DNA from: Haplosporangium gracile
Lineage: Eukaryota; Mortierellomycota; Mortierellomycetes; Mortierellales; Mortierellaceae
DNA: 15,189 nt
Direction: 5' to 3'
Assembly (NCBI GenBank): GCA_015499985.1
Contig: JAAAUF010000490.1
Span: 15,770 to 30,958, forward strand
This document shows, one piece after another, positions 8,209 to 15,189 of the stretch. Numbering within the stretch: position 1 is the first letter of the stretch; every line of letters begins with the position of its first letter. The notes beneath the pieces were generated by a model. The model was not told the DNA's origin. It saw only the letters and a program-made list of their open reading frames with translations, and did not search any database. Both the position numbers and the translations under genes were made by a program.

Positions 8209-10767
8209 TCATTCGCTGGAGTTTGTGATTTCGATACGAAGATCGACTTCGGGTCGCTGGGTCCTTAGAAACAGTTCTGTATAGGCACTCTCCTGTTTAT
8301 AATTGCTGCTCTGTCGAAAGTAGAGCAACTCCAAGCGCGGCAAACACACCCTATCCCGGTTCCAGTCGTCAGTCGATGCGTCGGACATGAGGTCCTTGTT
8401 GGTGTCCATAACATAGGCGACGAGATCATCTGGTCGACCGACACTACCAAGATCGACCCCATCCACTGTCAGAAAGGGCTTTCGCACACGGAATGACGGG
8501 AGGGGGTATAACTTTTTCAAGTACACCGTCGGGTCAACAACGTATACTTCACCTGCACTCCGCAGTTTCTGAGATCCAGCAACAATTCGATCCAGTAACG
8601 TCTCCCGCTTTAACAGCTTCTGGCCACTATCGCCATTCACATTGAAGAGATCACTCCCAAATTTCCTCCGCCGAAGCCAGGCAACATCCGCATACGTCAA
8701 ACTGGGCAATGGATGCAGCTGCAACCGCTCCAAGTACTTCAACCGCCCTAAGAGACATAACCCCGACTCGTCGTCAAGCTCTATCCACGCACTCCGAATA
8801 CTCAACTCCTCCAATCGAGGACACACCAGACTTAAGTACCCAAAAATCACCAACGAGAACCTGTGCCATGCATACACATCGGTGTGCCTTGCATACTCAT
8901 GGTCGTACTCATGCAGTATCGAGATATGCAAGGTTCTCAGGTTCCGACACGCCCAGACGGCATGTCGCGGCGGCGGCAAGTTCGGTTGCTCCTCCTCTGC
9001 AGTGGAATTAATAATGATGCCTCCAAACCGGCGCCTTCTTGTATGTTCCGCCGCCCTGGGTAGCTCGCCATCCTGCTTCGTGTAAGACCCATCAGGCTTC
9101 AGAAGGTTGTTGACGTCCATATCCTGCAGAGAGAAGTGAACAGACAAGGCCGTAAACTCAACCAAGTTTGGGCAGGCGCATAGGATTATGTGTAAGGTAT
9201 TTTGATACGGTAGCGACGTCCCTATTCGAATCCTGTCGAGTCTTAGGCCAGTCAGCCAGTCGACTTTGAAGGTTTTGATATATTCCTGGATTGGGCTTAG
9301 TTCCAGGCTGGTGATGCATAAGATGCTTGGGCAGCGGCGGGTTGAGAGATCCATTCGAGGTCGTGGTGGAGCAGTGTCTTCAGCAGGACTCGTTGCTGTA
9401 TATGCTGTTGCTGCGGACTCACTTGCGGCCACATGCATACGGGGTAATGCCGAATGAACAGCATGGATCTCATGCACGGTGACAGTCTTGTTAAACTTGG
9501 AGTAATGAAACTCGCGCAGTCGTTTGCAGAAGGTCCGAAGATGAGGCCAAAACTCTGATCGGCTCACCGACGACTCTTCGGCCCCCGTCGCCCGAGAATA
9601 ATCAATAGTCTGTGAAAATTTGAGGAGTTCGACCAGCGGACACCGACGAACTACGGCCTCCAATGCGGGTAATGTCACCGCCGCACCAAACACCACCAGA
9701 ATACGGATCTTCGTCTCATTCAGTGCAACTCCTTGCGCTCTCAGAGGTGGTGGCAATGTTCCTGTAGCCACACCATTAATGGATCCAGTCAACTGGTCCT
9801 CCTGCTCCTGGGTAAAGAAATGGCACCGTGGAGCAAAGTGCCATCGCTGATGATCGATATACTTGTGCGGTGCAACGTACAGTTCCTCCAGTTGAGGCAA
9901 TGCATCCATAACAGCGAGAAGGTGGAGGAGATCCCAGCGGTATGTTGGATCGATCCTCAGAATCCTGACCATCGACCCAAGGGAGAGAACTCTCACCACT
10001 CGAGGAAGCACGTTCCAGTCCTTAACGGTATCACTCTCAAAATGCAACTCCTTGACAGTAAACCCTGGCACGGTCTCACCCAACGGCAATGGCAACGACG
10101 ATGAAGAAGATCGCTGCTCTAAGGGGGCGAGGGCAGAACGCCAGTACCGAGCGACGAGCGCAGCGTCTTCCTGTAGGTATGTCTTAGGGGCTTTGTAACT
10201 CCTCTCGTAGATGTACGCGAGATCCGACTGCGCACGAAAGAACCTCAAAATCTCCCGCCCAGACTCCTTCAGAAGCGTCCTTAAATCCTTCGACACGTTT
10301 CCTGTTTCTCCTCCTCCTTTTGCTTGATGGTCTCGCTGCACACCCTCCTCAGCAAACTCCTGACCTCCGCCGCCGACACGAGTTCCAAGCTGCCAGCCAA
10401 GCATGCGAGGCGCAGCCAAGAGTGCAGTTTGCGCACTACCTCCCCAACCTTCACCTTTCTCCATCACGTTCGTCGGAAACGCCTTATCGGTTACTGAGAG
10501 GAAACGGCAGTAGACGATGGTTCGCCATTGGTGGCAGACTTGTCCTGCGAGACGCCTTTGTTGGTGCGGAGTTAGGTACAAGAATATTTGGATGAGGATT
10601 TCGAGGAGGGTTAAAGGAAGGGCTACTGTTGTCGTTGGTGTTTCTGCTGTTATTGTTGCTGGGAGGGTATGAGGGTGCGGATTGTTGGAGGTAGATGTTG
10701 TTAGCAGCGTGGGAGTAGGGATGAGGAGAGGTGGTTCGAGATTAGTTGTCGTGATGTCGCCTTCCAT
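8209..10767 (-). CDS. F-box protein with leucine-rich-repeat-like body (852 aa, intronless)
   Basis: One open frame runs from the ATG at 10767 to the TGA at 8209-8211. The frame opens upstream as far as 10857, but that extension has no ATG, so 10767 is the start. After a Pro/Thr-rich N-terminus, residues about 50-90 form an F-box: LPLTLLEILIQIFLYLTP, then LAGQVCHQWRTIVY. The F-box binds Skp1 in SCF ubiquitin ligases. The rest is long and Leu-rich, with segments such as LEELYV (about 295), LRTLHISIL (about 609), LEELSIRSAW (about 655) and LERLQLHPL. These resemble irregular leucine-rich repeats that would hold a target protein. There is no transmembrane segment. The likely role is substrate adaptor for ubiquitination in cytosol or nucleus; the target is unknown. 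It converges on the deacetylase-like gene. The F-box is clear, the repeat assignment less so. Confidence 0.85.
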   Translation of the reverse strand: MEGDITTTNLEPPLLIPTPTLLTTSTSNNPHPHTLPATITAETPTTTVALPLTLLEILIQIFLYLTPHQQRRLAGQVCHQWRTIVYCRFLSVTDKAFPTNVMEKGEGWGGSAQTALLAAPRMLGWQLGTRVGGGGQEFAEEGVQRDHQAKGGGETGNVSKDLRTLLKESGREILRFFRAQSDLAYIYERSYKAPKTYLQEDAALVARYWRSALAPLEQRSSSSSLPLPLGETVPGFTVKELHFESDTVKDWNVLPRVVRVLSLGSMVRILRIDPTYRWDLLHLLAVMDALPQLEELYVAPHKYIDHQRWHFAPRCHFFTQEQEDQLTGSINGVATGTLPPPLRAQGVALNETKIRILVVFGAAVTLPALEAVVRRCPLVELLKFSQTIDYSRATGAEESSVSRSEFWPHLRTFCKRLREFHYSKFNKTVTVHEIHAVHSALPRMHVAASESAATAYTATSPAEDTAPPRPRMDLSTRRCPSILCITSLELSPIQEYIKTFKVDWLTGLRLDRIRIGTSLPYQNTLHIILCACPNLVEFTALSVHFSLQDMDVNNLLKPDGSYTKQDGELPRAAEHTRRRRFGGIIINSTAEEEQPNLPPPRHAVWACRNLRTLHISILHEYDHEYARHTDVYAWHRFSLVIFGYLSLVCPRLEELSIRSAWIELDDESGLCLLGRLKYLERLQLHPLPSLTYADVAWLRRRKFGSDLFNVNGDSGQKLLKRETLLDRIVAGSQKLRSAGEVYVVDPTVYLKKLYPLPSFRVRKPFLTVDGVDLGSVGRPDDLVAYVMDTNKDLMSDASTDDWNRDRVCLPRLELLYFRQSSNYKQESAYTELFLRTQRPEVDLRIEITNSSE

Positions 10768-11959
10768 TGTCTCGGTGAAATGCAAGCGTGAATATGAGTA
10801 AAAAAATAGCGAAAAAAGGTCAAAGGATATTAATGGCAGTGTGCTCAGGGCGGACAAGGGGGTGACGTGTTACATTTTCATGGAGCTACGTTATACTATG
10901 AGTCATCATGTCCATGTCGATTTTACTATGGAAGAAAAAAACACGCAAGTCAGTCAAAGCGTGAGTCGAAAAGGTGAGCAGCAAAGGTATCATTGGTGCA
11001 CTGGTCAAATCATGAGATCAATAAACAAATAACGGATTGGCAGTTCAGGAGGTTCACGCGGTGTGGGATTTCAACAAATTCTTTTTTCCCTCATTTTTTT
11101 TTCTTTCATTTCCCTCGCCAACATCACCACTGCGTACTCATAAGGCCTGCCTCGGCAAGAAAAATCAGCCCAAAAATAAGATCCAAGGTATCATGTTGTT
11201 GGCTGGAATAAGGGGTTGTCCGTAACTGCATAACAAAGAAGAAACATCATTGCGGGAAAATATATCGCGATTGGACAGGAACACAAACAGGAGGAACAAA
11301 AGAATACGAAAATGCATGGATACCATCCGTCACTGTTTGTTTTTGTTCTTTCCAACATCGCCATGACAGATAGACACGGTGCTTTTCATGTGGGCATTGA
11401 TGCGACATCAGTCAGAGGGGTATCAATATGGTTAGCTCGAACAAGAAGAAAAGTGAGACTGAGAGATAGAACTGTGGAAAAAGTCGTCTACTGTTCTTCT
11501 TCCTCTCTTTCTTCTTGTCGTATTCTTCAACAACTTTCTCCCTGCTTACTCACACCCTTCTGCTTTCATATAGATCTAACAATGGTTTAGATACCTTCGA
11601 CAAAATAAAAAATGTTGTCCTTCTTCATCTTCTCCTCAGCCATTCTATTAAACAAGGAAATACCAGGAAAGGCGTACAAGAAAATTTAGACCATGCCAGT
11701 CTATTTACTCGTGCACCGCGATACAAGAGTGGCCCTCTATCGCCAAGTGCTTCCACCATGTTACCTAGACCCTCTGCGCGGTCCAGAACGGATCCAGATG
11801 AATCGACACCGTCGCTCACTCGTACAATGCCAGGTCCTTCATACCCTTAAAATTGTAGTGCCGTAGAGCGCCTTGGCTGTATGAGATATACAAAAAACAA
11901 CTCGCATTACTCTCCTGTTCCTACATTGGCCATTATCCAATTTTCTTAGGCGGCTCGTC
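10768..11959. other. Intergenic region, no supported gene
   Basis: These 1.19 kb separate the F-box gene (-) from the small ORF (+) and should hold promoters for both. A T-rich patch lies at about 11083-11107 and a C/T-rich stretch at about 11490-11570, similar to the leaders of the two upstream genes. ORFs such as 11312-11590 and 11693-11866 (57 codons) show no family features. The 11948-11949 AG (TTTTCTTAG) could be a splice acceptor for an upstream exon of the next ORF, but I found no convincing donor in the right phase. Confidence 0.5.
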
Positions 11960-12220
11960 ATGGAAGAAGTATCAGCTTGGTTGAAAGGCAAAGAGGTCGA
12001 GTTTGGTTTGGAAGAGAACGATGACGAAGTAAGGTTTACCACATCTACTATGGTGATTACAGTGACGACCTACGGATCATCGTATTATGTCAAGGTCGAA
12101 CAAATCCCAAAGGCAAAGATGAAAAGGGTTTTCGAGGAGCATTATGCTTACTCGGGAGAGCTTGCCGAAAGATTGGATGACTCTAAACTGGTAGCATTCC
12201 TCTTAAACCCGAATTATTGA
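11960..12220 (+). CDS. Small hypothetical protein (86 aa), possibly a terminal exon
   Basis: The ORF runs from ATG 11960 to TGA 12218-12220. The protein is acidic, with mixed composition and no low complexity. A helix-like start (MEEVSAWLKGKEVEFG) is followed by alternating strand-like segments (EVRFTTSTMVITVTTYG, SYYVKVEQI). The C-terminal half is helical, with many charged residues, ending LVAFLLNPNY. Codon use looks like real coding sequence. I do not recognise the family, and there is no signal peptide or membrane segment. An AG at 11948-11949 after a T-rich stretch leaves the frame open upstream of the ATG (CGG CTC GTC), so this could be the last exon of a larger or decayed gene. No upstream exon was found. 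Confidence 0.45.
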   Translation: MEEVSAWLKGKEVEFGLEENDDEVRFTTSTMVITVTTYGSSYYVKVEQIPKAKMKRVFEEHYAYSGELAERLDDSKLVAFLLNPNY

Positions 12221-12919
12221 AACCTGCCATGTGTAAGATACCCACACTTAATTCAATCATTAAAATGTTTTTAAGTATGGTTTGTTGATGGAATCATTTA
12301 TTATTAACACACGAAATCACATCTTCTGCCTTCTCTACTGATGATCAATATGATAGGCATTCGTGATACTTTGTAACTATCATGGTACAGAATGAATGCT
12401 GCGCGAGGTTTCTCATGTCATCAGGAAATGCAGCACTCTCTTACACAACAACAAAGAGATGTGCTCTTTTCAATAGCCCTTTTCTATTTGTACTTGTCTT
12501 CTCTCTCTACTTATTGAGACCATGCACAACTTGAGTCACTGTCATTACTTATATTATTTGATGGGCATAGTTCATCTTTGTCTTTTATTAAGATCAGTGC
12601 AAGGTTTTATGGAGGTGACTCGGATCTCTGGTTCACTGGTCTTTGCTAGTTGCTGATGAAACAAACGCTAAGGTTGCACCTTGTGAATTTCATTTTCAAT
12701 AATAGACTACGCTGTGTTCATCAATCGATAAATACAATAAAAAGAAGGCCGTGTCGTCGCGGCATAATAGAATCTTCAAAAATGAGGACATAAACTCAAG
12801 ACGCTCAAACTCACACCAGATCAGGTTGTTCATGTAATTATTGTCATTGTAGCCTCCTTTGTGAGACTATAGTAGTCGCACTGCAAGTATAATTGTTTAA
12901 CTTTGTTATTTATTTTTGT
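12221..12919. other. AT-rich intergenic region between two converging genes
   Basis: About 700 bases with no ORF of note on either strand and no RNA gene that I can recognise. It carries the 3' regions of the 86-aa ORF (+) and of the membrane-anchored protein (-). It is clearly richer in A and T than the left part of the window. Confidence 0.6.
12909..12914 (-). terminator. Possible AATAAA signal of the tail-anchored protein gene
   Basis: TTTATT on + reads AATAAA on -, six bases past the stop codon at 12920-12922. It is close to the stop but comparable to the nine-base spacing in the deacetylase-like gene. Confidence 0.35.
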
Positions 12920-14062
12920 TCACAAGCTCATGAAGAACTGAATAACGCTAACAAGTGCGAAAATAAGGGAAGTAATTGCTATCCAAATATTGGCGGGTGA
13001 TGTTGATGACTGATATCTAAAATCGCGCATGAAGCCCTTTCGAAGGTTGTTGAAGTCTTTGGAGATTCCCTTCAGCGCTAAATATGTATCGCTCTCGCAT
13101 GTTGCTTCAGGTAATAAATACATCTCCTCGTGGGAGCTCGCAAAAACGTCCCATGTTATGCCAGAGAACCAACCGATGTCATGCGCCAATTTGACATCCC
13201 TCACAGAGAGCATCATTGACGACAGGAGTTGGTAGATGCTCCGGGAAGCATTGCAGTTGAAATGCTTAATAAGATATTTTAAAACTTGGATGTCGTAGAG
13301 CGTTAACGCCCTCAACTCGATCGTGGCGCCATCATAGGTAATGAACCTGTCACTCCGACGGGACGCCTTGATGACAAACTTGTGATCAACCAAATCCGAT
13401 AGGGGCACAAAGGAGATCTCGTACCGCTTGGTAACCTCGTCAAAGTCACAGACGGAGCGGGCGGACGGCTCCATGTTACAAATGTTCAAGGCGACGCCGA
13501 GCATGTCTTTGGCATCTTTCGCTTGGAAGTACCCTGGATACGATGTCGGCCTAAATGGACGGTAAGTACGAGTGATGTCTCGAGCGACGTGCCACATCCT
13601 GTACCAAGGGTTGTTCAGGTTGCAAGCGGTCATGACATTCTTGACAATTTCCTCCAGGTCATACGGTGGTATGTTGCTTAGTCGAGTATGTTCGTTGATA
13701 TGTTTGCCGGAATAAAGGGTGTTCGAAAGTATATCCCGCACAGCTTTTTTTTCCGGTGAGGTTTTGGTGAGGGTCGATATTTTGCTGAGCAAAAACGTCA
13801 TCAACTCCTCTTCGGTGTTGGTTTGTGCAAGTATCATCTGCAACTGGTGGTCAAATACCATTTGGCTGGTTGATCCGTCAAAGTTGATAAGCCAGATGTC
13901 GGTTGTGAGCAGATTGACAATTGAATCGTTGTCGTCTTCTAATGCCTTCATGATGGACAAGATTTCGTCATCCATCTTCACCTCGCCGTCAGCCTCCGAG
14001 TACAAGTCCATGTCAAAAATCTCCATCGCTGTCAGATGAAAAGGCTGATTGGTAAGGGTCAT
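12920..14062 (-). CDS. Tail-anchored hypothetical protein with DUF247-like layout (380 aa)
   Basis: A single open frame runs from ATG 14062 to TGA 12920-12922. An in-frame TAA lies just upstream (TAA CAC TTC ATG), so the frame cannot extend further. A second ATG at 14026 (residue 13) may be the real start, because a TATATAA element sits only six bases before the first. The N-terminal third is acidic and helical. It is followed by a region with NNPWYRMW and RPFRPTSYPGYF, then an all-helical part (LTLYDIQVLKYLIKHFNC, MMLSVRDVKLAHDIGW). The last 23 residues (from NIWIAITSL) form one membrane span, so the bulk should face the cytosol. The order of late elements resembles the C-terminal half of plant DUF247 proteins, which also end in a single span. 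This is pattern resemblance, not a proven match. No catalytic motif is visible. Confidence 0.75.
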   Translation of the reverse strand: MTLTNQPFHLTAMEIFDMDLYSEADGEVKMDDEILSIMKALEDDNDSIVNLLTTDIWLINFDGSTSQMVFDHQLQMILAQTNTEEELMTFLLSKISTLTKTSPEKKAVRDILSNTLYSGKHINEHTRLSNIPPYDLEEIVKNVMTACNLNNPWYRMWHVARDITRTYRPFRPTSYPGYFQAKDAKDMLGVALNICNMEPSARSVCDFDEVTKRYEISFVPLSDLVDHKFVIKASRRSDRFITYDGATIELRALTLYDIQVLKYLIKHFNCNASRSIYQLLSSMMLSVRDVKLAHDIGWFSGITWDVFASSHEEMYLLPEATCESDTYLALKGISKDFNNLRKGFMRDFRYQSSTSPANIWIAITSLIFALVSVIQFFMSL

Positions 14063-14068
14063 GAAGTG

Positions 14069-14075
14069 TTATATA
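14069..14075 (-). promoter_or_regulatory. TATATAA element of the tail-anchored protein gene
   Basis: On -, CATATATAACAC lies six bases before the first ATG. If it works as a TATA box with a start about 30 bases downstream, transcripts would begin after that ATG and use the second ATG at 14026. The same TATATAACAC word occurs upstream of the deacetylase-like gene (5021-5030). Confidence 0.35.
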
Positions 14076-14116
14076 TGGCATCGTTATGTTTGTCAAGTCG
14101 GAATCCATCAGATAAC

Positions 14117-14167
14117 CTGGTCATGACAGCAATGATGAGTTGAAGTAAAACATAAACGCTTGCTTAC
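14117..14167 (-). other. Candidate 51-nt 5' UTR intron
   Basis: On -, GCACG|GTAAGC (donor at 14167) is followed by ATGACCAG|GTTATC (acceptor ending at 14117). It lies wholly upstream of the coding region, so phase gives no support. It competes with the TATA-box reading at 14069-14075, which would place the transcript start downstream of it. Confidence 0.2.
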
Positions 14168-14482
14168 CGTGCAATAATGTTGAGAATGAAGCAGAGTGAT
14201 GTATTCCTCTTTTCTGAAAATGTAATAGTAGTCCTTCGTTTCTTGCTGCATCGCCGACTTAAGGTGTTTAGTAAAGAACAATCAACTCCAAAATATACAT
14301 TGATGTACGCTCCCAAAAAAATAGATAATTAATCACCCTAAAAATCCACCTTTCAAAGCGACAAGGTAATTACCCCACAACTAGCAGCAATTGCATGGAT
14401 TCAAAGAAAAGTCATCGATCGAAAAATACAAGTAAACATACCTCCTACGCTCAGCTTTGGCGCGAAGACTGGAGCGGGGCAC

Positions 14483-14510
14483 GATCTCGTGTGTCGAGAT
14501 CCTGCGGATC
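14483..14510. repeat. Two overlapping perfect hairpins
   Basis: GATCTCG (14483-14489) and CGAGATC (14495-14501) form a perfect 7-bp stem with a 5-base loop. GATCC (14498-14502) and GGATC (14506-14510) form a second stem that uses part of the first, so only one can form at a time. Confidence 0.6.
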
Positions 14511-14524
14511 GCCCGAGAAATTGG

Positions 14525-14585
14525 ATTGGGCTTAAGGGATCATCTCCACTATTAGAAGCTGATTCACTGGAACCTTAAGCCCGAT
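14525..14585. repeat. Inverted repeat with 13-base arms
   Basis: ATTGGGCTTAAGG (14525-14537) pairs with CCTTAAGCCCGAT (14573-14585). Twelve of 13 positions match, with 10 perfect in a row, around a 35-base spacer. The arms could be a hairpin, a dimer binding site, or the remnant ends of a very small element; no target duplication is evident. Confidence 0.65.
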
Positions 14586-14720
14586 AACGTTCTTATCAGA
14601 TCCCAGGAGGCAATAATCGGTGATTTCGGTACCGCCATGATATTGGTCGATAGTGTGACGTGGTAAGGAAAAATTGTTATTTGCTTTGCAACACTTGTGG
14701 GTACAGATACAAGTGAAAGA

Positions 14721-14738
14721 TTCAATTAATCAATTGAA
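14721..14738. repeat. AT-rich palindrome
   Basis: TTCAATT and AATTGAA form a perfect 7-bp stem around AATC, followed by recurring TTGAATA words up to about 14760. Such AT-rich palindromes arise easily by chance in this composition. Confidence 0.45.
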
Positions 14739-14882
14739 TAATTTGAATATTTGAATAATAGAAGTGAAGGACCACTAGACGTTTGTTGGTTGCCTGCTTG
14801 TTGCGTCCATGTGAGGAGACGAGATTACGAATGCGGTCAAGACCCCAGAGATCAAGAGGAGCGCCAATTATAACTAGAAGGG

Positions 14883-14908
14883 GGATAAGTTCGCCTTCGG
14901 CGGTATCC
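14883..14908. repeat. Two-part hairpin
   Basis: GGATA (14883-14887) pairs with TATCC (14904-14908). Inside it CGCC (14892-14895) pairs with GGCG (14899-14902) around TTC. The unequal bulge (four bases against one) resembles a structured RNA or protein site, but no transcript is known here. Confidence 0.45.
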
Positions 14909-15035
14909 TATATTACATGTTGACCGGAAGGTATCCTCCACAAGAATTGGTAATCGAAATGCGCAAGAATTGATCCAGTAATTAATGTATGCCATTCACG
15001 GCAACCACATCTTCTGAGTCTTCGCGCTTACCCGC

Positions 15036-15062
15036 CATCCATCCATCGTATCCATCGCATCC
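15036..15062 (+). repeat. Imperfect CCAT/CATC short repeat
   Basis: Several CCATC words follow each other with slight variation. It is a simple repeat of no evident function. Confidence 0.5.
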
Positions 15063-15189
15063 AGTTACACTAACAAGCGGTTCTTTTTATTTCTCTGACT
15101 CAATAGAAATTAGGACTTTTTTTTTGAAAAGGCAGGGTCCCCTCTGTAAAATGAAAGTCATCATGCGAGCTGCCTTTGACGCGTTTTCT

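Larger units (their letters stand above)
14076..15189. other. AT-rich region with small inverted repeats, no gene seen
   Basis: About 1.1 kb carries no ORF above 60 codons with any coding character, no tRNA and no transposase remnant that I can identify. It holds several short inverted repeats (14483-14510, 14525-14585, 14721-14738, 14883-14908) and T/A tracts, including a T-run near 15116-15124. The first part must contain regulatory DNA for the gene on -. Confidence 0.5.

Noticed and set aside
8642..9085. 147-codon ORF on + opposite the F-box gene
   Set aside because: It is a shadow of the long intact F-box frame and has no domain features of its own.
11312..11590. 92-codon ORF in the intergenic region
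   Set aside because: It has mixed, low-complexity ends, no recognisable domain and no clear promoter; probably chance.
11693..11866. 57-codon ORF starting MPVYLLVHRDTRVALY, upstream of the 86-aa ORF
   Set aside because: The sequence looks protein-like, but no canonical donor in the right phase joins it to the 11950 acceptor, and a length of 57 codons is not significant by itself.
14483..14510. tRNA-like B-box (GTGTCGAGATCC)
   Set aside because: No A-box, acceptor stem or anticodon arm can be fitted around it; the stem pairing is a plain hairpin.

Overview
The window reads as nuclear DNA of a filamentous fungus. Genes are interrupted by GT-AG introns of about 130 to 620 bases, leaders are very pyrimidine-rich, and AATAAA-type 3' signals are present. 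The proteins carry the long Ser/Thr/Ala and Gln tracts common in fungal regulators. An intronless F-box/leucine-rich protein and a bZIP factor with the basic region NKISARNFRVRRK fit an early-diverging lineage such as Mortierellomycota. That placement is inference and rests on no database search. The window opens with C20 followed by T9, which looks like a contig edge.

Layout: (1) 30-4800, a bZIP transcription factor gene on + with three coding exons (1001-1517, 2140-2958, 3336-4303; 767 aa), a long C/T-rich leader that may hold a 5' UTR intron, and a 3' UTR. (2) 5000-8130, a PIG-L/LmbE-type deacetylase-like gene on + with four exons (5482-6547, 6678-6988, 7117-7268, 7438-8116; 735 aa). I assembled its exons by splice phase. 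It has an N-terminal signal anchor, a Gln-rich and coiled-coil stalk, and then the catalytic fold with PHQDDD at the metal site. (3) 8209-10767, an intronless F-box protein on -, converging on gene 2 with only 92 bases between stop codons and a poly(A) signal on each strand. (4) 10768-11959, intergenic. (5) 11960-12220, an unrecognised 86-aa ORF on +. (6) 12221-12919, AT-rich and without a gene. (7) 12920-14062, a single-exon 380-aa protein on - with one C-terminal membrane segment, whose layout recalls the plant DUF247 family. (8) 14076-15189, AT-rich, no gene seen, several small inverted repeats.

The genes do not form an obvious pathway. The first three (transcription regulator, glycan-type deacetylase, ubiquitin-ligase adaptor) look like ordinary core genes. 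The right-hand 3 kb is AT-richer, gene-poor and holds only proteins I cannot name, so it is the most accessory-like part. I found no tRNA, rRNA, CRISPR array or intact transposon. The two observations most worth following are the DUF247-like tail-anchored protein and the membrane-anchored PIG-L homologue, which has a predicted lumenal catalytic domain and an altered second motif.
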